From assembly GCA_900764755.1 (NCBI GenBank), contig CAAFPE010000046.1, positions 62,001 through 126,000 on the forward strand: 64,000 nt of DNA. The letters are read 5' to 3'. A program made the translations under genes and the position numbers. The first letter of the stretch is position 1; each line of letters starts with the position of its first letter. Below, in pieces: positions 25,534 through 33,837 of the stretch. Below the pieces are notes generated by a model that ran no database searches, was not told the DNA's origin, and saw nothing but the letters and a program-made list of their open reading frames with translations. The DNA is from an uncultured Oscillospiraceae bacterium (GTDB taxonomy: Bacteria > Bacillota > Clostridia > Oscillospirales > Oscillospiraceae).

Positions 25534-26739
25534 ATGGGAAGTTTGGCGGAGACCTTCCGGCCAGGATCCAGATACCAGGCATTTTTTGGGTCACTGGCGA
25601 CCTTTGGGCTGGCCTATGGACTGTACAAGGGTGTTTTGGACAATTATCTGGCGGAGATCGTAGAGATGTCAGAGATGGGACGCGGGGTTTCGGAATTTTT
25701 CCGGGAACTCCCGGGGCTGGCCCTGGTGTTTCTGTTGGCAGCCTTCTATATGATGTCTGCCGAGCGGATCTATAAGATGGGGGCTATGATCATGCTGATG
25801 GGCATGGTGCTCCACGCAGTGATCCCGGCCCACAAGGTCCTGGCGACTGCGGCTATCTGCGTCTACTCCCTGGGGGAGCACCTCCAGCTGGGGATGCGGA
25901 ACACGCTGTCCCTGGAATATGCCCGGCCGGGCTGGGGCGGTACGGCGCTGGGCTTGCAGAATTCTATTTATCAGATTGGCTCTCTGGCTGGTTATCTGAT
26001 CATAGCGGCGGTTTTTTCCTTAGGTCAGAGTTCGTTGGGCCTGTTCCGGGGCGTATATTGGTCTGCTGCCGCCATCACGGGCTGCGGCTTTCTGCTCTCC
26101 CTCCGCATGACCGGACACAGTGAGACAGACCCATCCAAGCGCCGGTTCTATTTTCACAAAAAATACCGGAAATACTATATGCTGGAGGTGTTTTATGGGG
26201 CGCGAAAGCAGGTTTTCTTCACCTTCGGCCCCTATGTTCTGGTCCTCTTTTATAAAGCGGACGCCGCGGCCATCAGCCTCCTCTTTGCTGTATCCGCAGT
26301 CTGCTGCTTTGCGGCGGCGCCTCTGGTGGGCAGGATCATTGACCGGCTGGGCTATAAGGTCGTTATGGTGGCGGATACCCTGCTGCTGGTAATCGTCTGC
26401 TTCTTTTATGGCTTTGCCCACCATATTTTTTCCATGCAGACGGCGTTTTTGGTGTGCTGTGTCAACTATGTGCTGGATTCGGTGATCTCGCTGGCCTCTA
26501 TGGCATCCAATGTCTATGTACAGGACCTGTCGGACAGTCCGGACGAGATGCGGGCGACGATCTCCACCGGACTGTCCGTGAACCACATGATCACCATTCT
26601 GATCGCGTTGTTTGGCGGCTGGATCTGGGAGGCACTGGGGATCGAGACCCTGTTTATCCTGTCTGCCGTTCTGGGGCTGTGCAACAGCGCCTATGCGGCG
26701 ACCATCCGGACCTCAAAAGAGACTGCCATATCTCGGTGA
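25534..26739 (+). CDS. MFS-type membrane transporter
   Basis: This 401-residue protein has about twelve hydrophobic helices in two six-helix halves, with a basic loop in the middle (KRRFYFHKKYRKYY, about residues 205-218) and GRIIDRLGYK, a variant of the MFS loop 2-3/8-9 motif. The ATG at 25534 is preferred because GAGAGGAG lies upstream; 30 more codons are open before it. The substrate cannot be inferred. A strong bidirectional terminator lies downstream. Confidence 0.8.
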   Translation: MGSLAETFRPGSRYQAFFGSLATFGLAYGLYKGVLDNYLAEIVEMSEMGRGVSEFFRELPGLALVFLLAAFYMMSAERIYKMGAMIMLMGMVLHAVIPAHKVLATAAICVYSLGEHLQLGMRNTLSLEYARPGWGGTALGLQNSIYQIGSLAGYLIIAAVFSLGQSSLGLFRGVYWSAAAITGCGFLLSLRMTGHSETDPSKRRFYFHKKYRKYYMLEVFYGARKQVFFTFGPYVLVLFYKADAAAISLLFAVSAVCCFAAAPLVGRIIDRLGYKVVMVADTLLLVIVCFFYGFAHHIFSMQTAFLVCCVNYVLDSVISLASMASNVYVQDLSDSPDEMRATISTGLSVNHMITILIALFGGWIWEALGIETLFILSAVLGLCNSAYAATIRTSKETAISR

Positions 26740-26874
26740 TTTGACTGCGCCTGGGATAGATGCGGGAGTTCTGAGGACTGTCTGGCAATGTATAGAAATA
26801 CTCCGATCTTTGGATATAAAGAGGGTTTGTTGCAAAATGCAGTTTTCAGACCCAAACGGAAAATTTGCACATTA

Positions 26875-26921
26875 AAAAAGTTAGCGAGAACCGCCGCCTT
26901 GACGGTTCTCGCTAACTTTTT
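26875..26921. terminator. 19-bp perfect bidirectional terminator
   Basis: Arms 26875-26893 and 26903-26921 are perfectly complementary around a 9-base loop, with A-run and T-run at the outer ends, so it can terminate in both directions. It marks the boundary between the MFS gene and the AT-rich module. Confidence 0.88.
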
Positions 26922-26939
26922 CTTTGGTCTGCTTTTTCA

Positions 26940-26951
26940 AAATTCTATTTT
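26940..26951 (+). repeat. left copy of 12-bp inverted repeat flanking the AT-rich module
   Basis: AAATTCTATTTT here is repeated in inverse orientation at 27988-27999, so the two copies bracket the two-gene AT-rich module. The sequence is of low complexity, so chance is possible. Confidence 0.35.
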
Positions 26952-27044
26952 ACAAAAGGCCCATGGCTGGAGTGTAATGATAGGACTTGGAAAAATCTAG
27001 TCATATCAATGGTTTTAGCGCAGCAAGCAAGAGGTTTTATCCCA

Positions 27045-27353
27045 TTAGATACGATAATCAGAAAGATCATCCGGCATTTCGGCAAATGATTTTGTCTGAT
27101 CGGCTTCTTTTTCAAATTGTGCCTTGATTTGTTCGTTCACGCGCGCATCAAGGATTTTCACCACTTTCATATCTTCTTCCCTGACGGGAATTGTAGCAAT
27201 ATCATTCTTTTCACCGCACTGGGGAAAATTAACCAACCAATATCCGTTGATGTTTTCTGGTTCAGTGATCCACCCTTGCATACCTTTATGAACGCCATCT
27301 CTTGTGTACTTTTCCTTTTCGACGATAACTTCTACATTGTCCATGTATGTCAT
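27045..27353 (-). CDS. small SH3-like protein, candidate immunity partner
   Basis: This 102-residue protein has GGAGG eight bases before its ATG, inside the end of the preceding gene. Residues about 5-65 resemble an SH3-like beta barrel of the DUF4926 type: a valine-rich strand, then DGVHKGMQGWI, then GYWLVNFPQ, ending in VREEDMKVV. The tail is charged and helical. It lies one base after the 184-residue gene and must be co-transcribed with it. DUF4926-type proteins are often found beside toxin-like genes, so an immunity role is plausible but inferred. GC content is well below that of the neighbours. Confidence 0.7.
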   Translation of the reverse strand: MTYMDNVEVIVEKEKYTRDGVHKGMQGWITEPENINGYWLVNFPQCGEKNDIATIPVREEDMKVVKILDARVNEQIKAQFEKEADQTKSFAEMPDDLSDYRI

Positions 27354-27354
27354 A

Positions 27355-27909
27355 TTATTTACCTCCGTATGGCGTATTCAGTTTTATCTGCCCGTTGGGT
27401 TTTACCATCCAACCTGTGACAAAAGAAACATCGCCAAAGCCATCTTTCTTTGGAATAGTTACTCTGATATTGATTCTTTGTCCAAACATATTTAGCTTTC
27501 CGAGCTCATATTGCCCAGAGATATAACGTTCCCTCGCTTGCCGTTCTATCTCTGCTTGCAGCCATCTTGCATCCTCGACAGTATATCCCCATTCTTTGAA
27601 GAGTTTTTCTTTATTATGTGTTTGCAGGCCGGTTGTGTTAAATAAATAAGGATCAAATTTACCATAATCGCTGTATACTGAAGCATTGCCAAACACTTCA
27701 GCATACGGAATAAGATCCAATGTGCAATGGCAGTAGGGATGATGTGGGCAGGGCGGCGCATTTCTTTCCGAAAACCAGCAGCCATCCAGCATCAAGCACT
27801 CTTCACAGTGGGTTTTGCCCTCTGAATGGTGCGTCCATTGGACCCAGCTTGGCTGCTCTGCCGTTTTCTGCGGCAGCAGCTTTCCTGTATATCGTTTGTA
27901 GTATATCAT
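27355..27909 (-). CDS. Cys/His-cluster protein with toxin-type C-terminal domain
   Basis: This 184-residue protein starts at the ATG preceded by AGGAGG (an ATG five codons earlier overlaps that site). Residues about 30-65 hold a dense Cys/His cluster (HCEEC, then CPHHPYCHC) like the metal-binding end of phage Mu F-type capsid/head-morphogenesis proteins. A charged helix (EDARWLQAEIERQARERY) is followed by a compact C-terminal domain, KLNMFGQRINIRV to NGQIKLNTPYGGK, which resembles the DUF6883 domain found at the C-termini of polymorphic toxins. Its downstream neighbour is a likely immunity protein. Low GC points to transfer. Confidence 0.65.
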   Translation of the reverse strand: MIYYKRYTGKLLPQKTAEQPSWVQWTHHSEGKTHCEECLMLDGCWFSERNAPPCPHHPYCHCTLDLIPYAEVFGNASVYSDYGKFDPYLFNTTGLQTHNKEKLFKEWGYTVEDARWLQAEIERQARERYISGQYELGKLNMFGQRINIRVTIPKKDGFGDVSFVTGWMVKPNGQIKLNTPYGGK

Positions 27910-27960
27910 ATTTCCTCCTATCATGTAAAATCAGGCTTTTATATATAGGCTGCAAAAGAA

Positions 27961-27986
27961 AAAGTTGTACATTTCTGTACAACTTT
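27961..27986 (-). terminator. hairpin upstream of the AT-rich gene pair
   Basis: A 10-bp perfect stem (27961-27970 with 27977-27986) is followed on the minus strand by CTTTTTCTTTT. It looks like a terminator for transcripts entering from the tRNA side, or a leader attenuator of the gene pair, whose ATG is 52 bases further. Confidence 0.6.
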
Positions 27987-27987
27987 C

Positions 27988-27999
27988 AAAATAGAATTT
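27988..27999 (-). repeat. right copy of 12-bp inverted repeat
   Basis: AAAATAGAATTT here is the exact inverse of 26940-26951. See the left copy. Confidence 0.35.
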
Positions 28000-28041
28000 A
28001 CAAATTATTAAAAATGGGTGAGCCCCACAAGGGCTCACCCA

Positions 28042-28068
28042 TGTAAAGGGTGGTTAAAACCGATATTT
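28042..28068 (+). repeat. 27-mer repeat, copy 1
   Basis: It begins TGTAAAGG, ends CGATATTT, and matches 28230-28256 at 24 of 27 positions. It starts two bases after a GC-rich hairpin. Confidence 0.75.
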
Positions 28069-28229
28069 CTGCCAGGAACAAAAAATAGCCGCCCGCAGGG
28101 CGGCCCACCAACTGCGAGCCCAGCGAAGCGGGTCGCAGTTGGAAAGGAGGGGAAAGGGAGCGGGTGGATGACGACTTTTTTGCCGCAGGTATAAAAAGTC
28201 GTCGGAGCAAAGCAGACTTTGCTCCGACG

Positions 28230-28256
28230 TGTAAAGGACGGTTAAAATCGATATTT
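28230..28256 (+). repeat. 27-mer repeat, copy 2
   Basis: Same core as copy 1, differing at positions 9, 10 and 19. It directly abuts the 13-bp hairpin 28200-28229. Confidence 0.75.
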
Positions 28257-28428
28257 TCAATGATTGAGACAGCAGCAGGAGAACTGGCAAACCGGACTTC
28301 TGACCGGCGGCGCATTTGCGCCGTACGAGCGTTTTGCCGCAGGCAAAACCTCGGCGCAGGGCGAATTCACTTCGCCCGAGCACTTAAATCGCCGGAGGGT
28401 GGAACCGCCCTTTGGGCAGCGGAACCCC

Positions 28429-28469
28429 AAAAATAAAGACATCTGCTGGAAGCAGATGTCTTTATTTTT
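28429..28469 (-). terminator. terminator of the tRNA-Pro gene
   Basis: Arms 28429-28447 and 28451-28469 form a perfect 19-bp stem whose outer A/T runs act as the T-tract on either strand. It starts three bases past the tRNA 3' end. Confidence 0.88.
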
Positions 28470-28471
28470 TT

Positions 28472-28548
28472 TGGTCGGAGTGCCGGGATTCGAACCCGGG
28501 GCCTCTTGGACCCGAACCAAGCGCGATACCAAGCTTCGCCACACCCCG
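28472..28548 (-). tRNA. tRNA-Pro (anticodon CGG)
   Basis: A 77-base cloverleaf reads on the minus strand. The acceptor CGGGGTG pairs with CACTCCG (one G-T pair). The anticodon stem CTTGG/CCAAG encloses TTCGGGT, giving anticodon CGG for codon CCG. The T-arm contains GGTTCGAATCC, and the CCA end is encoded. A strong terminator follows. It forms the right edge of the accessory patch. Confidence 0.95.
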
Positions 28549-28664
28549 ATGATGAAAGCTATTCTATTATAGTAACTTCCCGTCCAACTGTCAAGAGGAA
28601 TATTGGAAACTTCCCGGGAATATCCTAAAGAGTCCGAAAGAGACCAGATGAGGGAGGGGTCGGA

Positions 28665-29675
28665 ATGTACAACCAGTCTGCACAGTGGGTCCGCCGAAGG
28701 AGAAGAGCGCGTCCGCCCAGACCAGCGGAGCGGGGGAGAAGGCCGGTGCCGCGCTCCCGGGAGCGGGTGCGCCTGATCCAGCTGGGGGTCTGCCTGGCCC
28801 TCTTCCTGGCGGTTTTTGTGGGGCGGGGGGCGTCGCCCGCCAGCCGGATGGCCCAGCTCCAGCAGCGGCTCCAGACGGTGCTGACGGCGGACACCGACTT
28901 CCGGGCCGCCTTTTCCGCTCTGGGGGAAGCCCTGTCCGGTCAGGGCCCCATCCTGGGGGAGCTGGGGGAATTCTGCATCCAAGTGTTCGGCGCGGAGGGC
29001 GGTCTGCCGGAGAGGGCGGAGGACTACGCCGCAGAGGCGGCCTTTCAAGCGGAGCAGGACTTTCTCAACCGGCCGACTGGGATCCCAGAGCAGGCGGCCC
29101 ACTATCTTCGCCTGGATCAGGTCCCAGAGGACTGGCTTGCGCTGCCGCAGGCAGCTGCACCGGCGCAGGTCCAGGAGGAACCGGCGGCCCCGGCGGTGGG
29201 AACGGTCATCCTTCGGGCGGATTACACAGGGCCTGCTCTGCCGGAAAACTACACCATGGACCAGATCTCTCTGGGGGAGCTTCAGACGGTGACCCCGCTG
29301 CTGGGCCGTCTGCGCTCTGCCTACGGCTATCGGGACCACCCTGTGGACGGGGAATACAAGTTTCACAACGGGGTGGACATTGGTGGGCAGGAGGGAGATA
29401 CTATCGGGGCCTTTGCTGACGGGACAGTGGACTACATCGGGGAAAATGATACCCACGGCCTGTATCTCCAGCTGGACCATGGGAACGGGATCAAATCCTT
29501 TTACGCCCATTGCAGCAAGCTGTGTGTGTCCAAAGGACAGCTGGTGGCGGCAGGGGAGAAGGTGGCGGAGGTGGGCTCCACCGGAGTGGCCACCGGCCCC
29601 CACCTCCATCTGGAACTGAAGTGGAACGGCCTGCACCTGGACCCCTCCTACTATGTGGAGTTTCTGAGCGTTTGA
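28665..29675 (+). CDS. LytM/M23 endopeptidase, SpoIVFA/SpoIIQ-like
   Basis: This 336-residue protein has an Arg-rich cytoplasmic N-terminus, one membrane helix (about 38-54), an extracytoplasmic helical region and a C-terminal M23 domain (about 225-330). The zinc ligands are present: HNGVD (His/Asp) and HLHLE (HxH), so unlike many SpoIVFA proteins it should be catalytically competent. It is followed three bases later by the SpoIVFB homologue, which argues for a role in the sigma-K checkpoint or engulfment-membrane complex. GGGAGGGG precedes the ATG. Confidence 0.82.
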   Translation: MYNQSAQWVRRRRRARPPRPAERGRRPVPRSRERVRLIQLGVCLALFLAVFVGRGASPASRMAQLQQRLQTVLTADTDFRAAFSALGEALSGQGPILGELGEFCIQVFGAEGGLPERAEDYAAEAAFQAEQDFLNRPTGIPEQAAHYLRLDQVPEDWLALPQAAAPAQVQEEPAAPAVGTVILRADYTGPALPENYTMDQISLGELQTVTPLLGRLRSAYGYRDHPVDGEYKFHNGVDIGGQEGDTIGAFADGTVDYIGENDTHGLYLQLDHGNGIKSFYAHCSKLCVSKGQLVAAGEKVAEVGSTGVATGPHLHLELKWNGLHLDPSYYVEFLSV

Positions 29676-29677
29676 GG

Positions 29678-30280
29678 ATGCGTCTGGGCAGGGTGGAGGT
29701 CACCGGCGGCTTCCTGCTGCTGACCGCGTGGCTCAACTATCTGGACCGCCAGGGTGTGGTCCCACTGGCGCTGCTGGCCTGCGCACTCCATGAGCTGGGC
29801 CACTGGGCGGTCCTCCGGGCGCTGGGGGCCCGGGTGCGGAGGGTGCGGCTGACGTCGGTGGGGGCGGAGATGGAGGTGGACCGGGGACTGTCCTATGGGA
29901 GTGAGCTGCTGGCCGCTCTGGCCGGGCCGGGGGTCAACCTGGCGCTGGCCCTGGCCTTCAGCCCGCTGCCGGGAGGCGGGCTGTTTGCCGGACTGAATCT
30001 GGCGCTGGCCTGCTTCAACCTGCTGCCTGTAGGGCAGCTGGACGGGGGGCGGGTGCTCCGGTGTGTGCTGGCCTGGCTGCTGGGTCCCGCCCGGGCCCAC
30101 TGGCTCGGGGCGCGTCTGGACCAGTTCCTCACCGCTGGACTGCTCCTTTTGGGGGCTCTGCTGGTATGCTTTGGAGGGACTGCCACATTATTTCTGACCT
30201 CATGCTGGTTATTTTCTGCGCTGTATCCGGAAAAGGAAGGAAAAAGGACTTGTCATATCCGGCGGAAACAGGTAAAATAG
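29678..30280 (+). CDS. spoIVFB: SpoIVFB-like intramembrane M50 metalloprotease
   Basis: This 200-residue polytopic protein has HELGH (residues 38-42) in an early membrane helix and the third zinc ligand in NLLPVGQLDGGR (Asp near 131). SpoIVFB cleaves pro-sigma-K in the mother cell. It lacks the C-terminal CBS domain of the Bacillus enzyme. The ATG at 29678 is very close to the preceding stop, and a TTG two codons upstream is an alternative start; coupling to the upstream gene is likely. Confidence 0.85.
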   Translation: MRLGRVEVTGGFLLLTAWLNYLDRQGVVPLALLACALHELGHWAVLRALGARVRRVRLTSVGAEMEVDRGLSYGSELLAALAGPGVNLALALAFSPLPGGGLFAGLNLALACFNLLPVGQLDGGRVLRCVLAWLLGPARAHWLGARLDQFLTAGLLLLGALLVCFGGTATLFLTSCWLFSALYPEKEGKRTCHIRRKQVK

Positions 30281-30314
30281 AATTTACCTATGCAGAGAGA
30301 ACTGGAGGAGCGTC

Positions 30315-32159
30315 ATGAATCGGACACTGGAGCATATCCTGCCAAAGGTGCAGAAGCCTGCCCGCTACACGGGGGGAGAATATAACGCCATTGTAAAGGA
30401 TCGGCGGACGGTGGACACCCGATATGCCCTGTGCTTTCCGGACACCTATGAGATCGGTATGTCCAACCTGGGCTGCCGGATCCTGTACGGCCTGATGAAC
30501 GAGGTAGACGGCCTCTGGTGCGAGCGCTGCTATGCCCCCTGGGGGGACATGGAGGATGAGATGCGCCGGGAGGGGTTGCTGCTCTATGGTCTGGAGAGCG
30601 GCGACCCCATTTCCGATTTCGACATCATTGGCTTTTCCCTGGGCTATGAGATGGCGTACAGCAACGTGCTGAATATGCTGGATCTGGCGGGGCTGCCTCT
30701 GCGCTCCGCCGACCGGCCGGAGTTGACCCCGCTGATCGTGGCGGGGGGGACCTGCGCCTATAATCCGGAGCCCCTGGCCCCCTTTATCGACCTGTTCGTG
30801 GTGGGCGAGGGCGAGGAGGTCACCCTGGAGTACGTTCAGCTCTACCGTCAGGCCCGGGAGGAGTGCTGGTCCAAGGAGGAGTTCCTCCAGGAGGCCGCCC
30901 AGATCCCGGGGATCTATGTCCCGGCGTTCTATGAGCCGGTGTACCGGGAGGACGGCACACTGGAGGAAATGCGCCTCCGGGAGGGCTCCGGCGCTCCGGA
31001 GATGGTGCGCAAGCGTGTGGTGGAGAATATGGACGACGCCTATTTTCCCGTCAAGACCATCATTCCCTCCACAGAGATCGTCCATGACCGGGTGATGCTG
31101 GAGCTGTTCCGGGGCTGTATCCGGGGCTGCCGCTTTTGCCAGGCGGGCTATGTTTACCGCCCGGTGCGCTCCCGCAGCCCGGAGCTGCTGGCCCAGTACG
31201 GCAAGTCGGCCTGTGAGGACTCGGGCTATCAGGAGATGACCCTGTCCTCCCTGTCCTCTACGGACTATCCCTGTCTGCTGGAACTGTGCGATGATCTGCT
31301 GGACTACTGCGCACCCAGGGACATCGGCCTGTCCCTGCCCTCCATGCGGGCGGACACCTTCTCCATGAACCTGATGGAGCGGCTCCAGCGGGTGAGAAAG
31401 GGCGGCCTGACCTTTGCCCCGGAGGCGGGCACTCAGCGCCTGCGGGACGCCATCAATAAAAACCTGCGGGAGGAGGACCTGCTCCAGTCGGTGCGCACCG
31501 CCTTCACCGGCGGATGGAACGGGGTGAAACTCTACTTCATGCTGGGCCTGCCCACCGAGACGGACGAGGACGTGCTGGGCATTGCCGATCTGGCCCGGAA
31601 GGTGTACTTTGCCTGGCGGGAGTGCTCCCCCAACAAAGCCCGGGGCGTGCGGATCACTGTGTCCACCTCCTGGTTCGTGCCAAAGCCCAATACTGCCTTC
31701 CAGTGGGACGCCCAGATCCCGGTGGAGGAGTATCAGCGCCGGGTGGACCTGCTGCGGGACGCCCTGAAACGGGACAAGTCCATCACCTATAACTGGCACG
31801 ATCCCCAGACCAGCTATCTGGAGGCCATCTTCTCCCGGGGCGACCGGCGGCTGGCCGATGTGCTGGAGTGGGCCTGGCAGCACGGAGCCAAGTTTGACTC
31901 GTGGAGCGAATATTTTGACTTTCAGCGTTGGATGGACGCCCTGGACGCCTGCGGTCTGGACGGAGATTTTTACGCCCACCGGGAGCGGCCCCGGGACGAG
32001 GTGTTCCCCTGGAGCCGCATCGACCCCATGGTCACCCCGGAGTTCCTCTGGCGGGAGCGGGAGCTGTGCTATCAGAGCGTGACCACCCCGGACTGCCGCA
32101 CCCGCTGCTCTGGCTGCGGGGCCAACAGACTGCTTTCAGGAGGTGTGTGCAATGGCTGA
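30315..32159 (+). CDS. B12-binding-type radical SAM protein (TIGR03960 family)
   Basis: This 614-residue protein has an N-terminal cobalamin-binding-like Rossmann region (about 35-200) and a radical SAM core with CxxxCxxC in RGCIRGCRFCQAG (about 267-275). The remainder is a TIGR03960-type tail ending in CRTRCSGCG. The family is widespread in Clostridia beside the TIGR03936 partner, often near RNase G and L21; its substrate is not established. It overlaps the next gene by eight bases. Confidence 0.88.
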   Translation: MNRTLEHILPKVQKPARYTGGEYNAIVKDRRTVDTRYALCFPDTYEIGMSNLGCRILYGLMNEVDGLWCERCYAPWGDMEDEMRREGLLLYGLESGDPISDFDIIGFSLGYEMAYSNVLNMLDLAGLPLRSADRPELTPLIVAGGTCAYNPEPLAPFIDLFVVGEGEEVTLEYVQLYRQAREECWSKEEFLQEAAQIPGIYVPAFYEPVYREDGTLEEMRLREGSGAPEMVRKRVVENMDDAYFPVKTIIPSTEIVHDRVMLELFRGCIRGCRFCQAGYVYRPVRSRSPELLAQYGKSACEDSGYQEMTLSSLSSTDYPCLLELCDDLLDYCAPRDIGLSLPSMRADTFSMNLMERLQRVRKGGLTFAPEAGTQRLRDAINKNLREEDLLQSVRTAFTGGWNGVKLYFMLGLPTETDEDVLGIADLARKVYFAWRECSPNKARGVRITVSTSWFVPKPNTAFQWDAQIPVEEYQRRVDLLRDALKRDKSITYNWHDPQTSYLEAIFSRGDRRLADVLEWAWQHGAKFDSWSEYFDFQRWMDALDACGLDGDFYAHRERPRDEVFPWSRIDPMVTPEFLWRERELCYQSVTTPDCRTRCSGCGANRLLSGGVCNG

Positions 32160-32817
32160 CCGGCTGCTGTTTTCCAAGACAGGGCGGGCGAAGTATATCT
32201 CCCATCTGGACCTGATGCGGACCTTCCAGCGGGCCTTTGCCCGGGCGGGCATCTCGATCAAGCATACCGAGGGCTTCAACCCACATCCCTTTGTCTCCAT
32301 CGCCCTGCCCCTGTCTGTGGGCTACTCCAGCCAGTGTGAGATCCTGGAGTTCGGCCTGCTGGAGGGCACCGATCCGGAGGAGGTCCCCCGTCGTCTCACC
32401 GCCGCCATGCCGGAGGGCATCATTATCCACCAGTGCTATCCGGCGCAGCGGAAGCTGAAGGAACTGACCTACCTCAATTACATTATGAATTTTGAGTATT
32501 CCGAGGGCCGCCCCCAGGAGTCTGAGCCCGCCATGCAGGAGCTGCTCCGCCGGGACAGCCTGGTCATCCGGAAAAAGTCCAACAAGGCCAAGGCGGGCTA
32601 TACGGAGGTGGAGCTGATCCCACTGATCCAGGGGTTCAATCTGGAGTGCCAGAGCGACACCCTCACCCTGGACGCGGTGGTGCGGGCCCAGAATCCGGGC
32701 CTCAATCCGGAGTTGATCCGGGCTGCCTTCTGCCGGGAGTATCCCGGCCTGGCGCCAGATTTCGTCACCTTCCACCGCCGGGAGGTGCTGGACGGAGAGG
32801 GAAAGCCCTTCCGCTGA
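32152..32817 (+). CDS. radical SAM-associated DUF2344/TIGR03936 protein
   Basis: This 221-residue protein contains the family's opening signature KYISHLDLMRTFQRA and HTEGFNPHPF. It is always found with, or fused to, the TIGR03960 radical SAM protein and presumably forms part of its enzyme. AGGAGG lies eight bases before the ATG at 32152, within the end of the upstream gene. Confidence 0.88.
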   Translation: MADRLLFSKTGRAKYISHLDLMRTFQRAFARAGISIKHTEGFNPHPFVSIALPLSVGYSSQCEILEFGLLEGTDPEEVPRRLTAAMPEGIIIHQCYPAQRKLKELTYLNYIMNFEYSEGRPQESEPAMQELLRRDSLVIRKKSNKAKAGYTEVELIPLIQGFNLECQSDTLTLDAVVRAQNPGLNPELIRAAFCREYPGLAPDFVTFHRREVLDGEGKPFR

Positions 32818-32823
32818 GAGGGG

Positions 32824-32852
32824 TTGTCAACGGCGGCGGAAAGTGATATAAT
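32824..32852 (+). promoter_or_regulatory. sigma-A promoter of yebC
   Basis: TTGTCA (32824-32829) and TATAAT (32847-32852) are exactly 17 bases apart, 57 bases before the yebC start. Confidence 0.85.
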
Positions 32853-32908
32853 ATCTGCGCTTTTGACTGTACTGCGCAGGCATTGAATACAGAGAAGGGA
32901 AGATTTTC

Positions 32909-33637
32909 ATGTCCGGACATTCCAAGTGGCACAACATACAGAAAACCAAGGGCGCGGCTGACGCCAAGCGCTCCCAGATCTTTACCAAGATCGCCCGCGA
33001 GATGATCGTGGCGGTCAAGACCGGCGGCAGCGGCGACCCCGCCAACAACTCCCGCCTGGCGGCTGTGATCGCCAAGGCCAAGGCGGCCAATATGCCCAAC
33101 GACAATATCAAGCGCACCATCGACAAGGCGCTGGGTGCCGGGAACACCGATAACTTTGAGAATGTGGTGTACGAGGGCTACGGCCCCAACGGCGTGGCCG
33201 TCATCGTGGACGCCCTCACGGATAACCGCAACCGCACCGCGCCCGAGGTGCGCCACCTGCTGGACAAGTACGGCAAGGGCCTGGGCGCCACCGGCTGTGT
33301 GTCCTGGTCCTTTGACCGCAAGGGCGTGATCGTCATGGACTCTGAGGATCTGGACGAGGATACTGTGATGATGGACGCTCTGGAGACCGGAGCCGATGAT
33401 ATGCAGGCCGAGGATGAGGTCTTTGAGATCTACACTGACCCGGATGTCTTTAATGACGTGGTGGCTGGCCTGGAGGCCAAGGGCTACACCTTCCTGGAGG
33501 CCTCTGTCCAGATGGTTCCCCAGAACTACGTGAAGCTTACCGACGAAGAGGACATCAAGAACATGGAGAAGCTTTTGGAGTTCCTGGAGGATAACGATGA
33601 CGTGCAGAACGTCTACCACAACTGGGAGCAGGACTAA
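32909..33637 (+). CDS. yebC: YebC/PmpR family protein (TACO1 family)
   Basis: This 242-residue protein shows the conserved N-terminus GHSKWHNIQKTKGAADAKR, then PNDNIKRTIDKALG and YEGYGPNGVAVIVDALTDNRNRTA. The family was named for transcriptional regulators, and recent work links members to ribosomes stalled at proline motifs. It is monocistronic, with its own promoter and a strong terminator. Confidence 0.95.
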   Translation: MSGHSKWHNIQKTKGAADAKRSQIFTKIAREMIVAVKTGGSGDPANNSRLAAVIAKAKAANMPNDNIKRTIDKALGAGNTDNFENVVYEGYGPNGVAVIVDALTDNRNRTAPEVRHLLDKYGKGLGATGCVSWSFDRKGVIVMDSEDLDEDTVMMDALETGADDMQAEDEVFEIYTDPDVFNDVVAGLEAKGYTFLEASVQMVPQNYVKLTDEEDIKNMEKLLEFLEDNDDVQNVYHNWEQD

Positions 33638-33746
33638 TGATTTCCGGCCCTAAAATTTCATGATTGCAGCTGGAAATATTTGAAAGTACCCGGAGATAAG
33701 TTTTTGGCTGTAATATACAAATTTTTCTTGCCATGACATAATGTGA

Positions 33747-33785
33747 AAGATCCCCCGCCTGTTTTGAGAGCAGGCGGGGGATCTT
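33747..33785 (+). terminator. terminator of yebC
   Basis: A 15-bp perfect stem (33747-33761 with 33771-33785) is followed by TTCTTTT. Confidence 0.92.
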
Positions 33786-33837
33786 TTCTTTTGGTTTTAT
33801 GATGTTTTGTCACTCGAGATCTTGATTTTAGACAATC

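Larger units (their letters stand above)
28016..28420. repeat. dense array of hairpins with a repeated 27-mer
   Basis: This gene-free stretch consists mostly of perfect stem-loops: 28016-28025/28031-28040, 28088-28094/28098-28104, 28108-28117/28133-28142, 28170-28180/28193-28203 and 28200-28212/28217-28229. The last two share bases and exclude each other. More short stems with GCA or similar loops follow to about 28420. Two hairpins are each followed directly by a near-identical 27-mer. It resembles a mosaic of dispersed palindromic intergenic elements. No protein frame is supported. Confidence 0.7.

Noticed and set aside
28016..28420. Possible CRISPR array
   Set aside because: Only two copies of the 27-mer, 188 bases apart with dissimilar structured DNA between; no regular spacers and no cas genes.
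28257..29636. 459-codon minus-strand frame across tRNA-Pro and the LytM gene
   Set aside because: It runs through a tRNA gene and antisense to a conserved peptidase.
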